In this document: piece after piece, positions 51,303 to 62,869 of the stretch
Position numbering within the stretch: position 1 is the stretch's first letter
How the letters are laid out: each line of letters starts with the position of its first letter
Assembly: GCA_002794785.1 (NCBI GenBank)
Contig: NBBA01000007.1
Span: 1,860,001-1,924,000 of the forward strand
Direction: 5' to 3'
Length of the DNA: 64,000 nt
From: Coniferiporia sulphurascens
Lineage: Eukaryota > Basidiomycota > Agaricomycetes > Hymenochaetales > Hymenochaetaceae
Made by a program: the position numbers and the translations under genes
The notes under the pieces: generated by a model
Seen by the model: the letters and a program-made list of their open reading frames with translations, nothing else
What the model was told of the DNA's origin: nothing
Database searches by the model: none

Positions 51303-51919
51303 GGAGGAGCACAAGAGGTCTTCGAATAACTTTGAAAGAATGACGAATGGACTGTGTAATACAGTAATTTAATTCGCGACGACTTGAAGCTCACTTCAAG
51401 TTGTTAACCTCTACCTCTACCCCTACTCTGAGGCTCAGGCTCTGCCAAACTTTCTAACGAACTTGTAATCCTGATCCCTCCAACTTGAATGGTATGGTTA
51501 TATGCCGATAACGCACGGTATAAACCGTGGATCGCGGATTGCGGATCGTGGATCGTGGGACACGGATTCATGGACCATTAATCGAGCGTGGATGTGTGGA
51601 CGTGAGCGAGGACGTGGGCGAGGACGAACCAGCGGCCCGGGGCACTGGCACGTGCGTGTAACCAGTAAACCCCCCGCCTCAGCCTCAGTCAGGGCTCAGG
51701 CTAAAAGTCCAAGCAACGGCTCTTTCTTCACTTCCTTTTCGAGGGGAAGAAACGGAAAAAACCCCCTTTGTGAGTCGTGACTCGGAGTCGACGACTTCGT
51801 GTTCGTCACTCGTCACGGTGTGGCTCCTGCAAGTGCTACCTGGTAATAGTACTGCTCCATTGATATGGGACTTGCGCCAAGTCACGACTCGGAGGAGTCG
51901 AAAACTTGAACGGACCTTT

Positions 51920-52028
51920 CGGTTCGGTTTGGTTTGGTTTGGTTTTGCGGTATGCGGTATGCGGTATGCGTTTTGCGGTACGGTATGCGGTACGGTAGTC
52001 ACGGTATGCGGCCATGCGGCCATGCGGT
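51920..52028 (+). repeat. GGTTT / GCGGTAT short tandem repeats
   Basis: Five GGTTT-like units followed by about ten interrupted GCGGTAT / GGTACGGTAT units. Confidence 0.85.
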
Positions 52029-52966
52029 CCGAAACTCCTAGTGGCCTGAGTCGCCCAATCCGAGTCCCGAGTTCTGAGTCCTTTGTGCCAAGGTCTGAAC
52101 CGACACCGACACCTTCGTCCGGATCTGGACCTGGAGTCCGATCTCAGGCTGGATTTACTTTGGGCTGTGCAAATGCAAAAAAATGCACAAATGCACAAAT
52201 GCATCCGCCCGCAGCAGCCTCTCTCTGTGTTAGCGTGGTACGGTGTAAGGGAGCCGGCGATCGTGGCGGTCGTGGTCATGGTCATTAATATTATGGCTCA
52301 AAGAGATATTATATTGTACTTACGCCGCCGGTATATGGCCCGATGTTTAAAAACAAACCGCAGACTCGGACTCAGCAGCTCCGAGTCGAGAGCACTACGC
52401 CGCACTGGTACTGTCACGGTAGTCCTCGAGGGAGTCACAGTACTAGTACTGTACACTAGATTAGGCTATTACCTTTTTGAGAGCGGAAACGGGAACTCGG
52501 ACTCGGACTCGGAGCGGGCGGTGCGACCGACTCGTCGACTCGTCAAGCCCAGCGGGTGGGGGTGACGCCGTGACGGAGGGACCAAAAGACTCGGAGGGTG
52601 TCGAGGCGGCTAGTTGACTGGGCTACCAACCAGTTCACTGGCTCATCTCCGAGTCGCCCAGTCGCCCAGTCGTCGACGCGCCGTCGTTTCCAAGGGGGGT
52701 TAACCGGTACGACCACGGCCACGGCGGTGGCCACGGGCCACGGGCCACTGACACAGCCCCAGATGGTATCCACGACCACGATGATGCTTGATGTACAGTG
52801 CTAGTACAGTACGTATGAGAATAGATGTTCATACTCACACACGACTTACATATCTAGATTCGGCCGCAGGCCTCCATGTAGTACCGCTGATTCCAAGTCC
52901 GATCGTGCCGCCTTTCGAAAATGAAAAGTGGGATTTGGAGGAGAGGTGTTCAGGAAAAGTCACGGT

Positions 52967-53055
52967 CGCATCGTACCGTACCGTATCGTATCGTATCGTA
53001 TCGTATCGTATCACACCGTGCCGTGTCGCACCGTGCCGTATCGCACCGTATCGTG
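52967..53055 (+). repeat. CGTATCG / CCGTATCGCA tandem array
   Basis: Five-base TATCG units grade into CACCGTGCCGT units, about 18 units in all. They give Arg/Ser/Tyr/His repeat peptides in several frames, which are not real proteins. Confidence 0.85.
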
Positions 53056-53717
53056 TTCACCGCACCCCGGGCCACAGGTTCAAGGTTGGATCCGAGAAGT
53101 GCCAGTGCGCGCGGGGAGTAGTGCAGTTGTGCAGTTGTGCAGTGCGCCAAACGCGCGGCAACCGTTCAAGGTTGATATCCGGGTCCATACAGGACAAATT
53201 CGAAAGACGGACTTGAATCGACGATCCGATCTGAGCCCAGTGCCAGTGATCTCCGAGGGTTCAAAAGCGTGCTCCGTGCGGGCGGTGCGGCGCGCTACGG
53301 AAAGCAGGTGCACCGTGAACGTGCGGATTCGGGGAGCCCCAAGGGTATATAGACTGGGGGGCTGGTGCAGCGCGGGTGCCCGTTAACTTCGCTTCCAACT
53401 TCCAACTGTCTACACCTCGGTGACGCTTACGACCCGCGACTGCGACCGCGGCTAACACTAGGGGTGACCGTGACAGTAACTCCGTTATTCGATTCTGTGG
53501 CCCAAAGAAAGTTGTTGGGGACACGGACACGGACAAGCTTTGATTTGTAGAGGCGTCCACTCAAACACCACACACACTCGTACTGGTACGTATCTTCTCC
53601 CTCACTTCCACGCTCTGGCTCTCGCTCTTCAAATACCACCCCCTCCCCTCCGTTATGCCCCCTTTCTGCGTCTGTGTGGCCCCTCCCTAACAACGACCAC
53701 AAAAAAAAAGACGAGGA

Positions 53718-54663
53718 ATGATGACGGCGCCTAACGTCTCCTCCGCCTTTAAAGCAGCACGCGCGCTGACCCGCCCCACTTCCTTCCTTCTCCAGGCCTC
53801 CCAGAAACAAACCATGGCGAGCGTCAGCGTCAGCACTCTATCTCCTCCACCCGCCGTCCCCGCCCAGCAGCAGCAGCAGCAGCAGCCTCAACCCGCCTCC
53901 AACTCCAAGTCCAGCTCCATGTCCGCCCTCCAGGCGCCCCTCCCCCGCTCCCTCTCGGTCAAGCTACGCAAACCGATCCCAAACTCGTACTGGGCGACCC
54001 CTTTCCTCGTCGCGTGCGAGTACCCGTGGGCACCTAGCACGTCCCGCCCAAAGCTCGACGCGCTCCTCGCTGCCGGCGTTCGCACGTGAGTCCTCCCTCC
54101 CTTCCCCTCCTCCCCGTCCCATCCCATCCCGTCTCCGCCTCCATCCCTCCGTCGCTCCCCCGCTGACGCCGCCCCTCCCCCACAGCTTCATCGACCTCAC
54201 CGAATCCGGCGAACTCCTCAGCTACCAACAGCTCCTCCCCCTGCGCGCGCAATCCTGCGGCCTCTCCCCCGCCGAGACGCACACGCTCGAGTACTTCCGC
54301 TTCCCCATCCCCGACCGCCAGTGCCCCTCCTCCCCGGACCTCCTCGCCGCCGTCCTCGCCGTCCTGCGCGCGTGCGAGCGCCGGTCCCGCGTCGCCGCCG
54401 TGCACTGCCGCGGCGGCATCGGGCGCACGGGCACCGTCGTCGGCTGCTGGCTCGTCGAGAGTGGGAGAGCGAGGGATGGCGCGGAGGCGTTGGGCATGAT
54501 CGCGAAGGAGTGGAAGACGGTGGAGAAGTGTAGGAGGTTTCCGTGTTCGCCGGAGACGGGCCCCCAGTTTGAGTTTGTGAGGAATTTTAGAGGCGTGGCG
54601 TTGCCCGCGCCGGCGGTGGCGGCGGTGCTGGGGGCGGGGGAGGACGGGGAGGTGAGGTGGTGA
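53718..54663 (+). CDS. Cys-based protein-tyrosine/dual-specificity phosphatase-like protein
   Basis: Two exons, 53718-54085 and 54186-54663 (281 aa), with a 100-nt intron. The catalytic signature VHCRGGIGRTGTV carries nucleophile Cys197 and phosphate-binding Arg203. Asp166 in FPIPDR is at the right distance for the general acid. FIDLTESGEL starts the fold. The first 32 residues (MMTAPNVSSAFKAARALTR) look like a mitochondrial leader; a second ATG at 53814 in a good context would give a shorter cytosolic form. A Gln run (QQQQQQQ) and Ser/Pro-rich linker precede the domain. The gene is much richer in G+C, with nearly all third positions G or C, than the other genes here. It lies inside the large inverted repeat. 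The substrate is unknown. Confidence 0.85.
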
Positions 54664-55350
54664 GTCGGGCCTTACGGGCTGCGGGCTGGGCGGCGTGTCC
54701 GTGAGTCCGTGCGGGCGCAAACCCTCCTTCCACCTTGGCCTTGGCACCCTCCCGGCGCCCCGCCCCGTCCCACCCCATCCAATCCCGTTCCGTTCCGCGC
54801 GCAGTAACGAATGTTTGTTCCTCCATCTAGTGTATTTTTGGTACGTTCGAGGCTCTTCTCTCCCACCCCCGAATTCCCCAAACTCCAAACTCTCCAATCA
54901 AATCCAAAACCAATTCCCGACCTAACCCACTTCGCCCTCCTTCTGCTTCTAGGACAGGATAGGGCTGCTTATTTTACCCGCTGGATTTGATTTTGGTTTT
55001 GAATGCGGGTCTCGATCGCGATCCTCTTCCCCCCCCCCTCCCCGGGGTACTCGCTGTATCTATCAGTCATCTCGTCTACTCTTGCGTCTCTCGCCTTGCG
55101 TCCCGCCCCCGCCCCCGCCCCGTCCCCGTCCCGCCTCGCTATCTCCTCTTCCTCTCCCGTTCTCCGCTCTCCGCTCTAGGTGCTCCGTGCTTCGTTATCC
55201 GTTACCCCGTCTTCCCTCCCGTCGTCATATCACGAATCACACCGTCTGTCTTTGGCTTCGCATTGATTGGTCTTGGGGCTTTCATCGCACGATTCCAATT
55301 CGGTTTCGGTTTTGGTTTCACACTTCCTACGCTCTCCCCCACGCCGCAGA

Positions 55351-55515
55351 CACTACACTCTTCACTCTACTCTCTTCACACTCTACTCTCTTCACTCTAC
55401 GCTCCACACCCTACAATCTACACTCTATGCTCTACACTACACTACGCATCCTACACTACACTACACACCTTACGTTTTACACTGCGCTCTACACGCTTCA
55501 CGATACACGCAGACA
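55351..55515 (+). repeat. CTACACT-type low-complexity region
   Basis: Irregular repeats of CTACACT, CTCTTCA and TACACTA over about 165 bp. Confidence 0.8.
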
Positions 55516-55670
55516 TACATCTATCCATCATTTTCCCTCCCTTCTCCTTCCCTTTACCCTTTTATTTTTTTTAACTCGGACGACCGACTTATATCCCTTT
55601 CTTCCCTTTCTTCTCGTCCGTCCGCCCGCCTGTCCGTCTTCCCGTCTGTCCGTCAGTCCGTCAGTCACTC

Positions 55671-55723
55671 CATCCAATCCAGTCCAATCCAATCCAGTCC
55701 AATCCTATCCAATCCAATCCAAC
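55671..55723 (+). repeat. CCAAT(C/AGTC) tandem repeat
   Basis: About ten units of CAATC / CAGTC. On the minus strand it reads GGATTGGACT. Confidence 0.85.
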
Positions 55724-56270
55724 CTGGTCTGGGGTCCTCAAAATATATGGGTTATTTCGTATCGTAATCAAGGGGTTCCCTTTCTTTCTTTGCTTTTTTG
55801 CTTTTTTTCGCTTTCTTAGTTGTACATACGTGCGTACATACAATGTTATACTTGTAGAGGTTTCGTACCCCGTATACCGTACACCTAGTACTGTGCGTCC
55901 CTGGCTCGGGGGTTGGGGCCGGGGTTGGGATCCAGATCCAATTGGAAGTGATGGGATGGGATGGGATGGGACTGCTGTAGGGATCTCTCCTCAGACTAGT
56001 ACTGTCTTTCGGACTCGGACTTGAATTCAGAGTCAGATTCCTTTCGTCTTTTCGTCCTTTCGTCCCTTTAGATTTGTGGATTTTTCCTAGCACAGTCCGA
56101 GCTTGAGCCCGAGCCTACTCGAAAATTGATGTTCGTATTCAAGGTTCTCGGATGCATACGTACCGACAAAGCTACTATGGGAAGTAAAAATGCGCTATAA
56201 TGAATTCGAATTACTTCAGCTTGAGGAGTACGACCTCCGTAACGGCACCATCGCCACTATAAATCTCTAT

Positions 56271-58561
56271 TCACGCCCTCGGGAACAACTTTACAGGAAG
56301 TTTCCCGACTGTCATCACAAACCAGTCCTCCGTATCCTCATCCCACCTACGTTGGTCAAACGCTTCCGAGATACGCATCTCGAAGCGCTGCATCAGCAGC
56401 GTAACGACCGTACGCATCTCTAGGATCGCGAGGTTCCGTCCCACGCAATTCGCTGGACCGTACGAGAACGGCTGGAACGCAGACGTGTCGTGTACAAACG
56501 GAGCGTCTGCATCCGCGCCTGGAGGAAGGGGCGACTTGATGTCGTCTTTGCTGCTCTCGGCTTGAAGTTCTTCCGATAGCTTATCTGTATTAATATTGTG
56601 GCTGGACTGGGCGCGGATCCACCGCTCGGGCCAGAATTGTTCAGGGGCGGGAGAGAAGTAACGTGAGTCGGTCATGGCTGCGCGAAGGGGTACATAGATT
56701 GCTGTGCCTTCTGGGATGTAACTGTTATGGGATTAGATTAGGATGGAGGGGTGCCGTTAGCGTCAGTTTCTCCACATAGAGAAATTGCGTACAATCCCCC
56801 TAGCCACCTGGGCCCAGTCTCTGAAGTCGTTCCGCGCTGTACGGCGCTCACAGGGGAGCAGACACGAAGGGCCTCGTTACTGCATTACCACATATTCGGA
56901 AATAGAGTGAGTAACGGCCTTACTGCAGCGAATTTAGACAACGACCCACATGACCGCGTTCAGGAATGGCATTGCAGCAAGCTTAGCTGCGTCGAATGGA
57001 TCGCCGTGGGACAGCGGGAAGTAGTGATCAACCTCCTTCTGTAGACGCTCGTAGTCAGCAGGGTGCTGAAGTAGTTGGCAGAAGAGTCCGCTGAGTGTAT
57101 GGGAGGTTGTATCTGAGCCAGCGACAATAGCAAGAAGGCCGTCAGATGTGACCTCTGCATCGGTTACATGCTCCTTCCCGACGCCGTCCTCGTTAGTCTG
57201 CGTTAAGATTGTAGATGTGAGGGAAGCGCTCCGGAAATATGGACCCAGAGTAAACGCGTACAAGGTAATGGAAGATATCCTTTGTGTTCGACCCGTTCGT
57301 CATACGCTTGGACACCGCGCTGTATGAGAACTCGCGGATAACGTTAATATTCCTCGATGCCTTTGGCATGCGGGACAGTAGATGTGCTATCCATGGGATA
57401 TGCTGAACCAATCCCAGGAAACTGGACGATTCACATATTGGTCATTGAGCTAAAGCAGGGAGGAGAAAACATACACCAATCCATCATCTATAAGCTGCCA
57501 CACAATGCTCTTGCCCGCACCGTCGCGCATACTCTCAAAGCCACCACCGAACGCCATATCTCCCATGAAGTCGAACCTGCCAATGACATAAAATAAGTAA
57601 ATACCTTCTCTGCAGGTCCAGCGGTATAGGTTAACACGAACGAAAATGCCTTTAACCACTCCACCAGGTCGACAGATGCTTCCGGGGTCCGGGACCTCTT
57701 CTCAAGCTCATCTGCAAGCTGCAACACACGTCGGGCAAGGATGGGCTCGTATCCCTTGATTGCGGCTATGTTGAATGCGCGATTCCAAGGCTTACGACGC
57801 CGCGCGTGTTCATGCGGGTCCCTAACGGAAAGGAGGCTTATAGTACCCTGTTGGGTTTTGCGCCCATCCCAGACTGGAGTTCAGAGCATCAGAGTTGTGG
57901 GAAAATGTACTGTATATGGGGCATACTGTACTTACCAGGTCCCTTTGGCAGTCCGTCCGCGCCGAAGATGGAGACGAAGGTATCGGCGGCAGTCACAGAT
58001 AGCTCATTCGGACCTAATTATGGAATAACCAGTGTCAGTCGAATGAGCCGATACGTGAAGTAGGAAATGGATATTTGGGTTAGTAAATTATGGCCTCACC
58101 TATGCGCACGCAGGGACCGTACTTTTCGTGTAGCCTCTTAATATAGACGTGATTCTTCCCACCGTACATCTTCCACATCCCCCAGAGTTTCGTGAGCTTT
58201 CCCGAGATGGGGCCTGGGTAGCGGGCAAGCGGGTGAAGAGGCGAGATACGGTAGAGTACAATGGACGAGAGCAGGATTGCATAAAACAAGGAGAACGAGA
58301 TGCATAGCGTGATGAAGGAAGAAGAAAAGTAGGGATGCAGGAAGGTAATGGCCAGAGATGGAGAGCCTGCGAGCAGGAGAAATGTCGCGAATGGTTTCTT
58401 GGACGGGTCCGGTTCAAACCTATTGTAATACGCGTGGGTCGCCTTGTAGATCACAAGGTCAGCGATGAAGAAAGTGAAGCAGACTGTGAGCTCACCAACG
58501 CGGCGGCGCCATCCAAGAGTATAGCGGCACGCAGCGATAGAACGGGCCAACTCGAAGTCAT
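56271..58561 (-). CDS. Cytochrome P450 (9 exons)
   Basis: Complete membrane P450 monooxygenase. Minus-strand exons: 58496-58561, 58100-58442, 57936-58013, 57642-57873, 57475-57576, 57262-57421, 56950-57197, 56808-56879 and 56271-56721 (583 aa). ATG at 58559-58561, stop at 56271-56273. The N-terminus has two or three hydrophobic segments before the hinge HPLARYPGP. Then come the C-helix WNRAFN, the BC/F region FDFMGDMAFGGG, the I-helix AGSDTTSHT, the K-helix NEALR with ExxR, the PERF region PERW, and the heme loop FSYGPANCVGRNLA with axial Cys526. All phases close. It differs clearly from the P450 at 10.9-13.6 kb in signature and exon structure, so the two belong to different families. It sits inside the large inverted repeat. 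The substrate is unknown. Confidence 0.92.
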
Positions 58562-59639
58562 GCTGGGCTACTGTAAGGACGTGGATTGAAGCAAACCTGC
58601 TTGTTTAAGTGATAAACTCACTGAATTCAAGAAGGAAAATGACAAAACATGGTCTGGTCCGAGGGCGCTTCCGAGTCAGGCGTGTGATACAAGACAGGCC
58701 GGTACGCACTCACTCGCTTATAGTGCTTCTTGCGATCGGGCAAGCACTTTGGCTGGTGGGAAGTTCCATTTCTGTAGAACAGAATTTTGGTCTGTGGCCT
58801 CTTTGAATTGTAGTTAGAGCAACAATTAGGGAAAATAAAGTCTGAAAGTCTTCAATTCCCAAATGGAGAATGTCGATCGTACCTTTAGTTCTGACCGCTC
58901 TTAATTCAGGGAATCAAATGCCTTATTAAATTCTTATAAATTACCCGACCGTCGGATATTTCCAACAATGGCAACTAAATTGTTCTCTTGGAGCCATTTA
59001 TTACCTTTTGTGGTAAAGCGCCTTTTCTAAGAATTTTTTTTTTGCATATGCCTAGTCTGTAATTACGTGACTCAAAAAAAAACTCCCCTCCTGACTGTAC
59101 AGTTTTACATGAAATGGCTCATCAGTCCTCCAAGTACTTCTGACCTGTTGTCCCTGACTGTACACATTTACGTGAGATGGCTCTTCAGTCAGACCAGTCG
59201 AGTGGTGCTCCCCCACTGGCACTGCTTGACCCCCTCCCATAATGCTCAGCACACTGGCACCCACTGCGCTTGAGATGGGACAAGCACCCTCGTTTAATGG
59301 CGACGAGCGGTGTTATCTTCAACGTCCTCTCAACATCCGTAATATAAGCATGATACCCGCTCCGGGTTTCAGTGCTATAATGGCCTGGTCAACATGTTCA
59401 CAAAGGAGACGAGAGTGCTGTTTTCATCGGCATCGCTCCCGGTTATATTTCGCGCTCGGTCGCGAGATCGTATAACAACGAAGTGATCGCCATCCTCATG
59501 CTCATGCTCACATTCTTTTTGTGAATCAAGCTCTCACTGGCAAGCAAGGGAGTGCGTTCTTCGGAATGGGCGTCACCCTCTTCTACTACTTCTACTTGGT
59601 AGCTGCTTGTGGGGGTCATGCATTCATTACCAACATGAT
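58562..59639. other. Cargo region, right part
   Basis: 5' flank of the P450 (promoter side) up to the inner end of the right arm. No gene was recognised. It contains a short direct repeat. Confidence 0.4.
59091..59191 (+). repeat. Imperfect direct repeat, period 63 bp
   Basis: CTGACTGTACA ... ATGGCTC.TCAGTC occurs at 59091-59128 and again at 59154-59191, each about 38 bp with a few differences. Confidence 0.75.
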
Positions 59640-62600
59640 TCACTTACACGGGATTCGGGATTCTGGAATTCAGGGATTCGGGGATTCGGGGATATCAAAA
59701 TTTCAGGATTTCAGGATATCTCAGACCACGCCGCGTTACAATTCACGAAACGTTTCTTTCCCGCAGACTCGCAGTACTAGCACTACTGTAGTCATGGTCA
59801 CGGTGATGAACGAAAAGTAAAATCGAGATGGACGTCACGGTGGATCGGCCCTCAAGAGTCAGGCTATCGGGGCCCATTAATATTGCGCTGCTGTGTGTGG
59901 CACCCTCTAAGCTTACTTCCTTCGCACTTCAGCAGCCAGCCTAAGACCCTAGAAGAACCCCGTTACGGCGATACCCGATACCCGCCCTGCAACAAAAATA
60001 CTGTAATGTATATATACAATATACATATATATATTATCGATAACAAGTGCGGCGCGACTGCACATCGCACATCACATATCACCCTCCGCACACCGCTCAC
60101 CGCTCACCGCACGTTTCAACCGCACGTCGAGTGCGAGCAGACAGCGCGTTGAAGAAGTCAGAAGTCAGAAGTGAGGAGTGACCTTAATACAAGAGAAAGC
60201 ACACGAGTTTCCCCGAGTCATCGTCGCCGTCGCCGCCACCTTCGCCAAACGAGCGAGCGGACGAAGCGAACCGGGAGGTGGGCGATGGGGTGGTGGGTGG
60301 TAGTAGGCGGTGGACCTTCATCCAACTTCAAAACAAATCGAGAGGACCGAATCCAACAGGCCAAAGCCGAAGCCGCAGCCAAGAACAAAAACAGGAACAC
60401 AAAACCGAGCCCGTCCTTCCACAGGCCAGGTGCTGCAAAAAGAAAAAAGGGAAAACCAGGTTTGATAAGACACGTCCTAATCATACACCATGTGCTTACC
60501 GCGCTATTCCGATACCTCTAGTTGCTCACGATAAGAAGATTATAATGGTATAATGGTCTGGGCGATTGAGGACGGGGGACGCCGCCCTACGCCGTGGTCC
60601 GTGACGGCAGCTCCGATTCTGGATAACCTGAGCGAGCGCTAGCCGGAACTAACACTATCATTAACACTGATGTTGACATTGCCACTGACATAGATGCCAG
60701 CCCACCTGGAGGTACCGATGCAAAGACGCGATACTACGACTGCATAGCATATACAGTATGTACAGTATGTACTTTAATGGAACGACGAAACGTGGGGTCC
60801 AGCACACTTACGCATGTGCATGTGCCTGACGCCGACTCGGACAAGCGCCCACACCATGCCCATTCCCGCGCCTGTGTCCGTGATACCTTTCCTTCTCTTC
60901 TCTTCTCCCTGCCTGCCTGCCTGTCCATCTGTGAAGAGTCAGGACAACGCCGTGCGGGATCGAGTAAAAAAGGAATGCGATAGTACTAAAACACGTTATT
61001 TCGGTATTTTCTTTCGACTTTTCGACTTTTTCAATTGGTGAGTAGCTCAAGGATTGGACCAAGACGTGATAAGTAAGGAGAATACGAGAAGAGCCGCCCC
61101 AGCCCCAGCCCCAGCGCGACGACTCCCACACCCACTACTACATTGGTCTACGCCAAGACCTCGGCCAAGACCACAGTCCTGCTTAGAGTTACCGTGATAC
61201 CCACTTTGCAGATAGCCAAAATACCACCGATACAACTCCGAGTGGTTCCGCATACGGTCACGGCACGATGATCTGGGATAATGGAGTGTTCAAACTTCAA
61301 GCCCTGCTTCCTCGATATTGATCATAGGTGGTAGGTGGCTCCGGGTGCGAGCTGCGTTATGAAGGGTAACCCCGGCGCGATGGATTCGATTCTCATCTGC
61401 AGTGGTTTACTATGGTTGCCGAGTTGAGGTCGAGGTCGAGGCCGAGGTGGAGGTGGAGGTTGTGATCCTGATGGCCACAATCATTGCAACTCTGAGCTCA
61501 TCACCACAGATATACTAATAATAACTGTTCTACTCACACAGTCAGTCCTGAGTTTCAGACGAGCCCTTAGGCTACATGGTCTGACCCTTACAACTCCGGG
61601 CTCCGGCGTAGCCTGATGGAGATATTAGTTGAGGATTTCTGAATTTCTGAAACACCCAGCATATGAGTACTAGTGACCGAAAATCATCCCCAATCTGCAG
61701 TAGGTCTCTGTAGTCCCAAGGGCAATATTAATGATGAAACGACTGAATACCTTTTGGATTTATTTTCTTCTTATCGCTCTCGCCCTTGATATTGATCCTG
61801 GCCTTCCTCTTGCTGGTAAATTTGGCCGGCGAGCTTGTTTGTAGTCTTGATGATAGGCTGATAAGTCCAGAGTCTAGGCGCTTCCGGGAAGTGATTCGGA
61901 AACTAGAACGGAACTGAATCCTGGATCCTGGATCCCGGTCCAGAGCTTGGAACCGAGACTCCGAGACTCGCCTCGCAAGACCTGCTTCAAACCCCGAAAA
62001 CGAAATTTAAAGCTCAAAAAATATAACTTTCCGAGCGTTTGTTCCCACTTCAAGTTTCATGATCGTAACGATTGCGATTGCGATTGATATACTTGGTGCA
62101 TGGTGGGTGGACCCCGGGCTTGAAGAAAGTAGAACTCTCTGTTAGGCTATGGCCGAACCCACAGGAAGTAAGACTTTTTCCTGTATGATCCGCGACAGAT
62201 GGCACTTATCATATTTGTATTTATTTTTTCATATTCATAGTGGAACGGAGCTTGTCGCCTCTAAGATGGGTCAATCAATCAGTTAATTAATGATTATGTG
62301 TCGATAATATAATGATTGTGAATCGATATTCCATCGTGTGACTCAGATTGCTAATGATTGTGACAGGCTCAAGGTATAAATCACGAAGATCATTATAAAC
62401 ACCGCTTTGGCTAGGTAATCAGCGGCTGATTATGCTGAGACTAAATTTAGAATTTCAGCTTCGATGTTGGAAAAAGCACCCTACTCAAGGAGCGAAAGCA
62501 AATGCTGAAAATCGTGAGGGGAATCACCCGAAAGAGTGTTGATGTGTTACACGTAGGGAATAACTGTACAACATGCAGTTGCCTGAAAAAAGTCGGCGGC

Positions 62601-62826
62601 GCTTCACACTCTTGCTGGATTTTTTTACCTATATCTTTCCTCGCCTCCTCCTTAATCTTTATTGCCCTGTGTCCTCCTTTCTACGCCCTTCAGCCTACTC
62701 TCCAACTTCCCTTTCTCTGACACGCAATCCTATTTTTCATGCTTTTGGAATCCATTGGTTAGCGAGACAATACTGGTCGTATCTCTCGCTTTTTCCTTTA
62801 CATCCACACATTAGACCTGGGACCAA
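59640..62826 (-). repeat. Right arm of large inverted repeat (about 3.2 kb)
   Basis: Inverted counterpart of 47946-51195 (landmarks listed there). The inner end is near the GGGATTCGGGATTCTGGAATT string at 59,650-59,690, which pairs with GGAATCCCGAAATATCCTGA at 51,168. The outer end is near CCTGGGACC at 62,817-62,823, which pairs with GTCCCAGG at 47,949. No intact gene is seen in the arm. Confidence 0.88.
62585..62826 (-). pseudogene. 3' fragment of the zinc-finger family at the tip of the right arm
   Basis: Mirror of 47946-48195: read on the minus strand it starts with GGTCCCAGGTCTAATG (VPGL) and ends at the KRRR-type tail near GAAGCGCCGCCG. Stops and indels remove any product. Confidence 0.6.
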
Positions 62827-62869
62827 ACATTGTATGCTTCGCTAGAATGTGGAGGGTCATGTTCTATCC

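Larger units (their letters stand above)
51196..53717. other. Cargo region, left part: repeat-rich non-coding
   Basis: No gene. It holds a GA microsatellite, a GGTTT/GCGGTAT stretch, a CGTATCG array and many scattered copies of the words ACTCGG and GGACTCGG. Long open frames here come from simple sequence with few stops. The last 300 bp should contain the phosphatase promoter (a GGGTATATAGAC TATA-like site is at about 53,345). Confidence 0.5.
54664..56270. other. Cargo region, middle: simple-sequence spacer
   Basis: No supported gene. Long frames at 54,987-55,819 are made of TACACTC- and CCAATC-type repeats and overlap in several frames. It contains the 3' flanks of the phosphatase (plus) and of the P450 (minus), which are convergent. 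Confidence 0.5.

Noticed and set aside
51770..52565. Long frames on both strands around 52 kb (149-172 codons).
   Set aside because: Open because of repeated short words without stops. The peptides are repeat products and the frames overlap on both strands.
52928..53386. Frames with RYRIVSYRIV-type repeats.
   Set aside because: Direct translation of the TATCG array, not a protein repeat domain.
54034..54897. 287-codon minus-strand frame.
   Set aside because: Shadow of the GC-rich phosphatase gene. High G+C lowers stop frequency on both strands, and the peptide is Arg/Gly/Ala filler with no motif.
54987..55819. Two long overlapping plus-strand frames (195 and 245 codons).
   Set aside because: They are composed of simple CTACACTC- and CCAATC-type repeats open in several frames at once; no domain.
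47946..62826. Reading the 15-kb structure as a Starship-type element.
   Set aside because: Starships carry a tyrosine recombinase (DUF3435) near one end and have short direct repeats, not 3-kb inverted arms. No such gene is visible.
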